Part shown: positions 10,874 to 20,476 of the stretch, one piece after another
How the letters are laid out: the number at the start of each line of letters is the position of its first letter
Position numbering within the stretch: the stretch's first letter is position 1
Source of the DNA: Diplosphaera chodatii
Taxonomy: Eukaryota > Chlorophyta > Trebouxiophyceae > Prasiolales > Stichococcaceae
DNA: 64,000 nt
Assembly: GCA_032358165.1 (NCBI GenBank)
Contig: JAALGY010000015.1
Location: 1,798,001-1,862,000, forward strand
Direction of reading: 5' to 3'
The notes under the pieces: generated by a model
Seen by the model: the letters and a program-made list of their open reading frames with translations, nothing else
What the model was told of the DNA's origin: nothing
The model's database searches: none
Made by a program: the position numbers and the translations under genes

Positions 10874-11447
10874 GTCATGTGTGCAGCTGATGGCCGCCAG
10901 GTGCGCCTTGCTGCTCAGCCTCCATGTTCGGGCAGCGTAGAAGTGGCCAGATTTTTTAGTCTGTCAGCATCTGGCAGCAACACTCTGCAGTGGTCCAATG
11001 CCAATGTGCGCTCCTTCCACGACATTGAGTCTTACTGGGGTATTCATGATCCAAATGTCAAACGCCAATGTCAGCTGCACGACGCGTTGTGAGGCTACAC
11101 TGGTTGCTAGTGTCGCGCCAACGAAAGTGCTGTCAATTCGCACTTCACATCCAAGTGGGATTGAGGTCACAAATGCAGCCCTTCCAACAATCGCACGAAC
11201 AGGGTCGCGCCGCTGGTACTAGGTTGGATATTCTGCAATTATCTTGCAAAGGAAGCAGTGTGTGATTAACTGAACCCCTCTTTAAACCAAGCGTAAACTG
11301 CACAAACGCACCACAGCGCTCCTCAGTGTGACCCTAAACCCGCGACCCACTGCCACCCTGGAGCGCAGCGAACGGCGTGGCGATTGCTATTGCGAGAAGC
11401 CGATCCTTTGTTAGAGACCACGTCGATCCTTTGTTGGAAGCCCGCTC
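10874..11447. other. Spacer between SET copy 1 and the palindrome
   Basis: This contains the presumed promoter of SET copy 1. No coding exon is supported. A single telomere-like 10-mer (CCCTAAACCC) occurs near 11333. The last part, from about 11400, starts to show the GATCCTTTG motif of the repeat element. Confidence 0.4.
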
Positions 11448-12900
11448 CCAGGTGCATCTCTACCTATCGTCGCCACCTGACAAAGGATCACAGTGCCATA
11501 CACCAAAGGATCACAGTGACCACTGGATCCTTTGTTGGAGGACCACGTCATTTGCCATACAACAAAGGGTCTCAGTGAGTACCAAGGATCACTGAGATCC
11601 TTTGTTGGAGGACCATGTCATCTACGTGCCGTCGTCGCCACCTGACAAAGGATCCCAGTGACCACTGGGATCCTTTGTTAGAGGACCACGTCATTTATGT
11701 GCCGTGCAAAGGATCCCAGTGTTGTCAGCAGGTCCTTTGTTAGAGGACCACGCCGCGATCCTTTGTTGGTGGTCGCCACTCACAAAGGAATTGGTTGCTT
11801 ATTCGGGGTGGCTGAATCGGGCCTTTGTTCCGACGGAATACTACCGATCCTTTGTTGGTCAACTCTTTGTCTGTTTCAATCAAAGGAGATCCAGTCACAT
11901 GACAAAGGATCCGTTGTCAAACGCGCGCACGGTCCTTGGTTACCACAAAGCTGCAGGGCGGTGGTGACTTTCGATCCTTTGTTGGTGTATAACTTTATCA
12001 AATGGATCACGGTGGTCGACCATCGACAAAGGGTCCTTTGTCATTTGACGCTGCGATCCTTTGTTAGTTGGCCTGAGAACCTCTTTTGATCCATGCCAAC
12101 AAAGGATCCAGTGGCATTCCGCGTTGTTACCTGGCACTGTGGATCATTTGTTCGATGCGGAAAGCTCTATGTTCACGGCGATGTCGGTCAACCCTGATGT
12201 CACTTGGATCCTTTGTCAGTAGGCAGCGTGATCCTTTATCAGTTGGTCGGATCCTCTGTCGGTCCTGCGGTCGTTTTCAATGGTCACTGGGTCCTTTATT
12301 AGAGTGAGCGATGCTCTCTTTGGAGTGACTTTAATCCTTTGTCGGCTCTAACAAAGGATCCAGTGGTCACTGGGGGATCCTTTGTGGAGTGAGCCGTGGC
12401 CCTTTTGGAGTGACTAAAGGATCCTTTATTGGTGCCTTGAAAGGACCTTGTCAATTGACAAAGGATCCTTTTGGTCCCTGTGATCCTTTGTTAGAGAGCC
12501 ATGGTCATTTTGGAGCGAACAAGATCCTTTGTCGGCTCTCACAAAGGATCACAGTTGCATTGGGATCCTTTTTTGGTGACTCGGATCCTTTTAGAAATCA
12601 CCGGATCCTCTGCTGGTGACCTGAAAGGACCTTGTCAACGTTTGACAAAGGATCCACGTGACACGGGATCCTGTTGACGTTGGATCCAGGTGATCACTGG
12701 GATCCTTCTACAGTGATCATGGCCCCTTCAAAGCGACCGTTGATCCATGTGACAAAGGATCCTTTAGACCACTCGGATCCTTTGAGAGAGTGCGCCAGAA
12801 TCCTTTGTCAGTGACCAGGATCCTTTGGCGGGTGCATCGAAAGGACCTTGTCACATGGAGCCCAGTTGTCGTTCCACGGAGGCCCTTTCTGGACGGATGT

Positions 12901-13187
12901 GTCTGTTTTCTCTTTTTGGGGCCCTTTGTCATTGACCATCTGTTCTGTCTGTCTGTCTGTTTTCTCTTGGGGTGTGTCTGTTTTCTCTTCTCCTGGGTGT
13001 TTCTGTTTTCTCTTGTGCTGCTTGGGTCCTTCTGTTTTCTCTTGTGATTCTGTTTTCTCCTGGGTGTTTCTGTTTTCTCTTGTGTTTCTGTTTTCTCCTG
13101 GGTGTTTCTGTTTTCTCTTCTCCTGGGTGCGTCTGTTTTCTCTGGGTATTTCTGTTTTCTCTTGGGTGTGTCTGTTTTCTCTTGGGT
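12901..13187. repeat. Simple tandem array (TCTGTTTTCTC unit, 12 copies)
   Basis: I count twelve copies of TCTGTTTTCTC, each followed by a variable CTTGGGTG-like linker. Spacing is about 18-29 bp. The array lies in the left half of the palindrome and has no counterpart in the right half. Read on the minus strand it gives a Lys/Thr/Arg-rich open frame, which is a by-product of the repeat. Confidence 0.9.
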
Positions 13188-13264
13188 GTCGCGTGTCGAC
13201 AAAGGGTCCTCAATCGAGCGACCAAAGGATCCTTGTGGAGGAGTCAAACCTCCAACTGACAAAG

Positions 13265-13326
13265 GATCGCGTCGTGACCGGGGATGGGATCGAAACGGGG
13301 ATCGCGTCGTGACCGGGGATCGAACC
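13265..13326. repeat. Two copies of a GGATCGCGTCGTGACCGGGG unit
   Basis: The 20-bp unit occurs at about 13264 and 13301 within the palindrome core, next to GATCGAAACGGGG and GATCGAACCGGGG variants. It grades into the central inverted repeat. Confidence 0.75.
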
Positions 13327-13449
13327 GGGGACCCGCCGCGTGGTCCCGGTGGGCCGGGGGCCCGATCGATCGAAACTGAATTTAATCCGGGTTATATGCT
13401 CGCCGCTCCGCCGGTCGTTTGACCACGCGGCAGGTCCCCGGTTCGATCC
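13317..13449. repeat. Central 29-bp inverted repeat with 75-bp loop
   Basis: 13317-13345 and 13421-13449 are reverse complements with one mismatch in 29. They enclose about 75 bp of non-repetitive DNA and mark the symmetry axis of the large palindrome. Each arm contains GGTTCGATCC, a match to the tRNA B-box (RNA polymerase III internal promoter) consensus. The left-arm copy on the minus strand can pair 4 of 5 bases of a T-stem. No complete tRNA cloverleaf was found. Confidence 0.85.
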
Positions 13450-14754
13450 CTTGCCACGGTCGATCCTTTGTTGAGCCGACAAAGGATCGCAATCACTCCG
13501 AACGGACCACGGCTCTCTGACAAAGAATCCTGGTCACTCCGAACGGACCACGGCCTACTCTATGAACAAAGGACCTAGTGACCACCTGGATCCTTTGTCA
13601 ATTGACGAGCTCCTTTCAAGGCGCCAGCAAAGCAAGGATCCCAGCCATTCCAAAAGGACCACGGCTCACTCTGTAATATGGATCCTTTGTCAAGTGGCAA
13701 GGTCCTTTCAAGGCATTAAAAAAGGATCCGGTGATTTCCACAAGGATCCTAGTCACTACAAAAGGATCCCAATGGCCACTGCGATCCTTTCTTAGAGCCA
13801 ACAAAGGATCCTGGTCACTCCAAATAGACCATGGCTCTCTGACAAAGGATCCCAGTGACCAAAAGGATCCTTTGTCAATTGACAAGGTCCTTTCAAGGCA
13901 CCAATAAAGGATCCTTTAGTCACTCCAAAAGGGCCACGGCTCACTCCAACAAAGGATCCCAGTGACCACCTGGATCCTTTGTTAGAGCCGACAAAGGATC
14001 AAAGTCACTCCAAAGAGAGCATCGCTCACTCTAACAAAGGACCCAGTGACGAAAAGGATCCTTTGTTATAGCCAACAAAGGATCACAGTCACTAATACAA
14101 AGACCATGGCCATGTGGATCCTCCATTATGGTCCATCTGAGGTACCCTGTCAAATTACAAAGGATCCAGCAACCATTCAAACGACCGCAGGACCGACAAA
14201 GGATCCGACCAACTGACAAAGGATCACGTTGCCTACTGACAAAGGATCCCAGTGACATCAGGGTTGACCGACATCGCCGTGAACATAGAGCTTTCCGCAT
14301 CGAACAAAGGAGCCACAGTGCCAGGTAACAACGCTGAGTGCCACTGGATCCTTTGTTGGCATGGATCAAAAGAGGTTCTCAGGCCAACCAACAAAGGATC
14401 GCAGCGTCAAATGACAAAGGACCCTTTGTCGATGGTCGACCACCGTGATCCATTTGATAAAGTTATACACCAACAAAGGATCGAAAGTCACCACCGCCCT
14501 GCAGCTTTGTGGTAACCAAGGACCGTGCGCGCGTTTGACAACGGATCCTTTGTCATGTGACTGGATCTCCTTTGATTGAAACAGACAAAGAGTTGACCAA
14601 CAAAGGATCGGTAGTCCGTCGAAACAAAGGCCGACTCAGCCACCCCGAATCAAACAATTCCTTTGTGAGTGGCGACCACCAACAAAGGATCGCGGCGTGG
14701 TCCTCTAACAAAGGACCTGCCGACAACACTGAGATCCTTTGGTGCATGGCACTG

Positions 14755-15494
14755 TGATCCTTTGTCAGGTGGCGACGACGGCACGTAGATGACGTGGTCC
14801 TCTAGCAAAGGATCTCAGTGGCTACAAAGGATCACTTGAGACCCTTTGTTGCATGGCAATGACGTGGTCCTCTAACAAAGGATCCTGTGGTCACTGGGAT
14901 CCTTTGTTGCATGGCACTGTGATCCTTTGTCAGGTGGCGACGACGGCACGTAAATGACGTGGTCATCTAACAAAGGATCTCAATGGCTACAAAGGATCAC
15001 TGAGATCCTTTGTTGTATGGCAAATGACGTGGTCCTCTAACAAAGGATCTCAGTGAGTACAAAGGATCACTGAGAGCCTTTGTTGGTTGGCAAATGACGT
15101 GGTCCTCTAACAAAGGATCCTGTGGTCACAAGGATCCTTTGTTGCATGGCACTGTGATCCTTTGTCAGGTGGCGACGACGGCACGTAAATGACGTGGTCA
15201 TCTAACAAAGGATCTCAGTGGCTATAAAGATCCTTTGTTGTATGGCAAATGACGTGGTCCTCTAGCAAAGGATCTCAGTGGCTACAAAGGATCACACAGT
15301 GATCCTTTGTTGTATGGCAAATGACGTGGTCCTCTAACAAAGGATCCTGTGGTCACTGGGATCCTTTGGTGTATGGCACTGTGATCCTTTGTCAGGTGGC
15401 GACGACGGCACATAGATGACGTGGTCCTCCAACAAAGGATCCTGTGGTCACTGGGATCCTTTGTGAGGTGGCGACGACGGCACGTAGATGACAT
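14755..15494. repeat. Expanded tandem units at the outer right arm
   Basis: The segment GTCAGGTGGCGACGACGGCA recurs, with small changes, at about 14764, 14931, 15164, 15391 and 15467 (spacings about 167, 233, 227 and 76 bp). The left arm has only two equivalents (about 11468 and 11632, inverted). The right arm has therefore been amplified by tandem duplication. Confidence 0.8.
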
Positions 15495-15736
15495 GAACAC
15501 TCTTCGTTTCCCATTGCTTTATGTGAATCCCTCACAAGGTTTCATCTTTAGTTGACAATCGATGTGTCTCGCAGACTTCATCAGGTATGGCCGCCGCTGA
15601 ATTAATGCAGATCTGGGTGGATGGGCCTATTGGCGAGCCTATACGGTCATGGTATAACCGCACTGCTTATATTGCATCAGCTTGGCAGTCTCTGTCTTGC
15701 GCCATGAACAGTGGAAGACACCTCTCTTGGAATAGG

Positions 15737-17821
15737 TCACGAGGACTGTGCTGCCAGGTCAGCTGCTGACTGCAGGATTGCGAGACGCTCATCAAGGTAG
15801 GCACACGCAAGCTGCGCAGATGCATCTGCAGCATTGTCCGAGCTCCTGCTTCGCAACCTTCTATGAAACTGCAACATCACAGCCAGCCTCGTTTGTAGGT
15901 GCTGCAGGGCTGCCGCATTATCCCCAGTATGCACCTCCTGCAGCAACACCAGCACACCTCAGGGCGCACAGGCTCAGGAGCAGCAGGACTGCAGTCAGTG
16001 ACCTGGCAGGCACTTGGCCTGTTGCGCATGCAATATGCGTTGCTACGCTTCGAGCCGCACCCCCGAGGTGATGAGGCCATCCAGCTTCTCGGCACTGGCG
16101 TGGAGGACCGATAGGCAGTCGAGCAAAGGTTCCAGCGGCCCCGTCCGGTCGAATTGGAAGCCCAGCGGCAGCTGCAGGCGGTCCAAGGCAGCATGCACTT
16201 GGATTGCACGAGCGTCGGGCTTCACCTGTACATCAGTAAGCAAGGGACCATTGTCTGATGCAGGAGAGTGTGGCAGGATGGTGAGGCTACTGGCTGTGTC
16301 AGCAAGAATTGTATGCTGCTGATCACAGCAGCACCATTTCACCTTGAAGCTGATGTTGACGCTGTCATTTGGATTGTTCGGCAGAACGAAGCCGTAGAAG
16401 GCCAGCAAGTGCGCATTGTCATATGGGCCGTAGTGTAGGTGCACCTGCTCAGCGAGCTTTGGAAGCATATGAGTGGTGGCATGCATGGCAAACAAGGCAT
16501 GGTGCTGTAACAGCATGGGGCAACTGAGGCCGCAGCAGGCCTGTAACGACCCTACATCCATGGCGTGTACCTGCTCCCCTGCGCTGATGGAGCGGCTTGT
16601 CGGAAAGTGCAGCCAGCCATCCTGCAGCTGGCCGTACTGCCGCACATGCGCTGTCGTGGCGGCATGGTTCATCAGGCAGGCCAGGGGTACAACAGCCTCA
16701 CGCGACACGACCTGGCCGTCCTCTGTGTGTCGAACCTGCAGGCCCAGTGGGTGGTGTGCCATGACTACCACACACCCGTAGGAAGCAAGGGCCTCCCCGC
16801 TGCAGCATGCACATGCGCATGCTGCCTCACCTGCATGCTGTACGAGTTCCAAAACTGCACTGCCTGCACTGCGCAAGCATATCAATGAGTCCTGCGAATG
16901 CCGTGAAGATGTCAAGATGACTACATATTTGCAATAAGGCATTGATGTAACTATTGAGGCATACCCAACACGGCATGGCAGGTGGTACATCTACTCACCC
17001 AAAGGAAGGCATTCATCGTGAACCAGTCCTGCTGCAGATGCTGCGGGTAGGCTTGCAGCAATGCTGTGATGACTGGCTGTATGTCCACGTACGCTGCTTG
17101 TACATGCTACAGCCCACAGCGTCAAATGCTTTGTGTCACGTTGGTGGCACTTACTCTTTCAAATGCCACTGTGGACAGACAACATATAAAAACCACACCT
17201 TCACACCCCGAAGACACTCTGCATGGGCGGGCGTGCCCTCGAGCAGCGCAAGTGCAGACTCGTCAAAGCTGAGCCCTGTATTGTGGATGTGACCTAAATG
17301 TCCAGGCCGAGGCAGCCAGGCTGAGCCGGCGGATCAGCAAGAAACCGCAGACACTTGCCTGTATTGAAGTGCGGCGGCAGTGCCCTCCAGAAGGTGCCAA
17401 GTGTGATTCAGCGTCATGCCGGTCTGCCATCATCCACAGCAGCAGCAAGCTCTGCTCGTCTATGGGCAACCGCTGCAGTGCCAAGCCAAAGTCTGACTTC
17501 CTGGCGTGGTCAGCTGTGATAAGCAGACTCTCTGGCACAGACACCACAGCCTCGCCCTCTGCAATGTCCTGCGGCATCATCTCCATTTGGTCAGAAAAGC
17601 CATAAGCTGATTGGCGGTGCATGCTCCACAGCGTGCCGTTGAGGTCCAACCTGCAAGGCGGCCGCGCCCCGCAACCCGGGGGCGAATGAGCACGGCACGA
17701 TGCTACGGCGAATGGCATTCGCATCTGCCCACCTGCCAGCGCCACAAGCGCCATCAATCGTCTGCTCCAGTTCTGTTATGAAGGTGAAGTGCAAGGTGAA
17801 CTGACTGCGGCAGGCAGGCAT
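15737..17821 (-). CDS. SET-domain protein methyltransferase, Rubisco-LSMT-like (copy 2)
   Basis: A second split-SET methyltransferase in the same orientation as copy 1. I place the start at the ATG at 17821. Its exon (ELEQTIDGACGAG) joins in phase across a GT-AG intron to RLDLNGTLWSM and QDIAEGEAVVSVPESLLI. Further matches are LPIDEQSLLLLWMM (SET N-part), QQDWFTMNAFLW, the SET motif VPLACLMNHAATTAHV, and SAGEQ joined to VHLHYGPYDNAHLLAFYGF across an intron, which restores the catalytic HYG tyrosine. VLPNNPNDSVNISF follows, then a helical Rubisco-substrate-binding-like C-terminus ending DERLAILQSAADLAAQSS. No obvious transit peptide is seen at this start, so location is uncertain. Substrate is unknown. 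Confidence 0.78.
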
Positions 17822-18457
17822 GTCATCACCTGATCAAATTGGCCTCTGCCGCTTCCATCAGACGTGGCCCGGAACAAATGCTCATTCGATACGACAGCGA
17901 GCATTGCACAACAGTTGAGACAGCTTGCTCTGAAGCGTGCTACGGTGTACTGCGGTATTCGAAGGTGCGTGACGCCGCTGACCAAGACATTCAATGCAAA
18001 TGTCAATTGGCAACCGCATCACTTGCTATACTCAAGTGTACAGTTACCGTCTCAAGGTGGCAGCAACCTGGAGCGTCTGCCGCAAAGTCCCCACTTTCAT
18101 AACAACTCAGCATGGAATGTCGAGGAGAGGGGCGCCATCAGACTTCACACGCGCCACTGTGAGTAAGCGCTCTAGAGGGCGATGTCTAAGCGATTTCACC
18201 AGCCGAATGTCCCAGAATGAACTCCGCGAGCGTTGGGAACACAACTGCAACGGCTCAAGTGTTGCGCGCAAACAGAACACACAATGTTCAAGAGGGCATG
18301 GCATGCGGCGGAAGCTGGAAGAAGCGTTTTGAGGGAACTGAACCTCAAACCGTGCACCTTTGCATCGCAACCAAAGCTCAGATAGTGCTGCATGTCCAGC
18401 GCAGTTTGTTCCACTACTGCTCATCGCACCCAACAGTAAACATGGAAAGACGGGACG
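17822..18457. other. Intergenic, no gene seen
   Basis: This lies between the 3' end of the uncharacterised gene at 18458-20005 and the start of SET copy 2. Open frames here do not resemble known proteins. It should hold the SET copy 2 promoter. Confidence 0.4.
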
Positions 18458-20005
18458 TCATGCGGCCTCTCGCTCCTGCTTCCAGGAGTCCAGCGCAGCC
18501 TTGACGTCTTCTGACTCGATCACAACGCGGCCGTCTGAGCCTTCGCGCTTGGCATCGGCCGCCTGGCGCAGCTTGCTGGTGATGGCGCTGATGAAGTCCC
18601 CAAAGCCCGCGGCCAGCGTCTGCTGCTGCTCGATGGGCAGGCTCCCTTGCAGCCTCTGTACAAGGGTAAAACAGGGTCAGCAACCACGTTAAGACCCAAG
18701 GCGAATTGACACCCTGGCTGCATAGTATTGCACATGCCATTGCCGCTGGGGCTGCAATGCAAAGCAGTGACCTGCAGCGCCGCAGACTCCACGCTGCAGC
18801 CCATTTGCGCCTCGATCGCTTTGCTGACGGCGGTCAGCGGGTAGCTGCGCCCCGCCGCCTTGTCAGCGTCCACCTGCAGCTTGCCCAACACACGCTCGCA
18901 GGGTCACCGGGCGGATGGTGCAAGACCCGGATGCGCGTCGTGCCACCAGGCCGATGAAGGGCATGAAGGGGTGATGGCCGGCGAATGGCGTGCAAGCAAG
19001 CTGGTGATCAGCAGGCTGATTGGCTGGCGTGCAGTCCGAAAGTGGCTCACATCTTCGGCATCGCTGCCATCCTCGTCATCGCTGCTGGGCTCATAAGAAT
19101 CGCCTTCCGTTCGCCATGCCAGCGGCTCCTCCATGTCGCCGTGCAGCAGCACATCTGCACCACAACCGTTGTGTCCATTGTGCTGACTCAGTGCACCAGT
19201 GGCAGTGCAGGACCCTCAACCGGAGATCATCATTAGCATCTTATAGATATCAGAAACATCAGAGCTCCTTACGTTTGGTCAGTAACACTGTGTCTTTGGT
19301 CTCTGCTGCAAACCCCTCCTTTGCATCATACCTGCAGCACACAGCAACAGCAAATCCACATTCAGTCCAGTTTTACACCGATGGGAGGGATACGGCGCAC
19401 GCTGACGCCATTCGCCTGGCCATGCATGCACCCAAAACCCACCGGATGGTCCACACGGGCACTGCCGCTGACTGGCTGGCGGGAATGTTGTCCTCCTGCG
19501 GCATCGGCCCCGCCCTGCTCTCAACCAGCTCGGCGCCCCACCACATGCAGCTGGGCCCCTCGTCGTCCTCCAGCTGCCACTTGACCTGCAGGTGTGCGGC
19601 CAGGATGCATCGCTAGCATTCTTGCCTATTGTTTCCTCCTCATTGATGACCGCGTCGATCTTTTGCGTACAACTGGGTGTCGGCCAGATTGACAACTACA
19701 ACACGAGCTCACACCTGAATGCGCTGCCCTGGGACCAGATTGGTCGGCATCGCGGCGTCGGCCTGTGCAAGTGCGCGGCATGCTTCCACTGCGTTGCAAG
19801 CGTGAGCGAGGGCATCTGCGGTGTGTGAACCATCCGTTCGCGCTCGCTTGGCGGGTGGACCGTCTGGCAGACCGCCCAGCGCTGCGCTGAGCATGATCTT
19901 TCGCATACTAGATTCAAAGGCGTCCCCGGTGTCGCTGCTGTGCTGCGATGCACCATCATCACTGCCGCAGCCCCAAGGCAGCGCCGGACCTTCAGGAGCA
20001 GCCAT
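18458..20005 (-). CDS. Uncharacterised acidic, probably nuclear protein
   Basis: I do not recognise this family. The ATG at 20005 starts MAAPEGPALPWGCG. A Ser/Asp-rich stretch with a short basic patch (PPAKRART, a possible nuclear signal) follows, then a segment NLVPGQRIQ that appears spliced to VKWQLEDDEGPSCMWWGAEL. Downstream exons give an acidic stretch (EPSSDDEDGSDAED) and then a helical C-terminal module: GRSYPLTAVSKAIEAQMGCSV, then LQGSLPIEQQQTLAAGFGDF and SAITSKLRQAADAKR. The protein ends DVKAALDSWKQEREAA before the stop at 18458-18460. Exon joins were only partly checked. The conserved-looking tryptophan-rich segment and the C-terminal helices suggest a real gene. No function is assigned. 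Confidence 0.6.
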
Positions 20006-20476
20006 CAAGCCGCAACACGATGCTGCAAGCAGTCCGAGGCAAGTTCAGCGCAACGTGCGTCTCGCGTGATGGGCCAGCCTTGAACGAGCCAACCCAAATT
20101 TGAATGTAGCTGCCTTCAGTTTCCAAACTCCCACAAGGTACAGCTTCGTTTCCCGTCACTCGGAAGTGCGTTGGTCAGGCTCGTGAACAGCTTGTGACGC
20201 CCCTGAGTACTCACGCAGTGTATGTGTGACCAAGCGGATATGCAGTCCATGAGGTCCATGTTTGCCAGAGCACAACCCTTTGCACGCCGCTTCCAACATC
20301 CAGCCTATCAGAGCTGTCCTGCTGTGGGCCTGTGGCATTGAGCTGTTGTCGTTGATGTCTTCCGAATCTCAGTCGATGGGGCAAACCAGCATTGCAAATG
20401 GTGTACGTGGACTTCATGACAGCCTCCTGTCAGCTAGTGGAGTGTCCTTCCTTCGGCAGGTCCCTCAGGTCCGGCA
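20006..20476. other. Intergenic, no gene seen
   Basis: Two minus-strand genes flank this region: it follows the TMEM115 stop and precedes the start of the uncharacterised acidic protein. It presumably contains that gene's promoter. Nothing else is supported. Confidence 0.4.

Larger units (their letters stand above)
11448..15494. repeat. Giant imperfect palindrome built of CAAAGGATC units (foldback-like element)
   Basis: The left and right halves are inverted copies of each other. The stretch 11985-12013 is the reverse complement of 14441-14471, 12110-12145 matches 14310-14347 inverted, and 12360-12475 matches 13858-13975 inverted. Both arms are densely packed with GATCCTTTG and its complement CAAAGGATC (commonly with a BamHI-type GGATCC), several dozen copies. 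Many pairs form local hairpins, such as CAAAGGATC-ACTGA-GATCCTTTG. The symmetry axis is a 29-bp inverted repeat centred near 13383. A 12-copy simple array sits in the left arm only. No transposase or reverse-transcriptase coding sequence is visible. This architecture resembles foldback transposons, whose long inverted repeats are made of short subrepeats; that assignment is inference. Exact ends and target duplication are unclear. Confidence 0.85.

Noticed and set aside
11331..11345. Telomere-like CCCTAAACCC next to the repeat region
   Set aside because: There is only a single copy; no array, so there is no support for an interstitial telomere or chromosome fusion.
12717..13262. Open frame of about 180 codons on the minus strand, rich in Lys, Thr, Arg and Glu
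   Set aside because: It is the direct translation of the TCTGTTTTCTC tandem array and flanking palindrome. Period and composition follow the DNA repeat, with no start context or domain.
13385..13460. Candidate tRNA gene around the GGTTCGATCC box
   Set aside because: The T-stem does not pair well in the plus-strand copy, no D-arm or anticodon arm can be folded, and no A-box is placed properly. It is kept only as a tRNA-like box within the inverted repeat.
11448..15494. Possible CRISPR array, because of many short regularly recurring repeats
   Set aside because: Repeats occur in both orientations at irregular spacing, spacers are themselves repetitive, there are no cas genes, and the surrounding genes are eukaryotic with spliceosomal introns.
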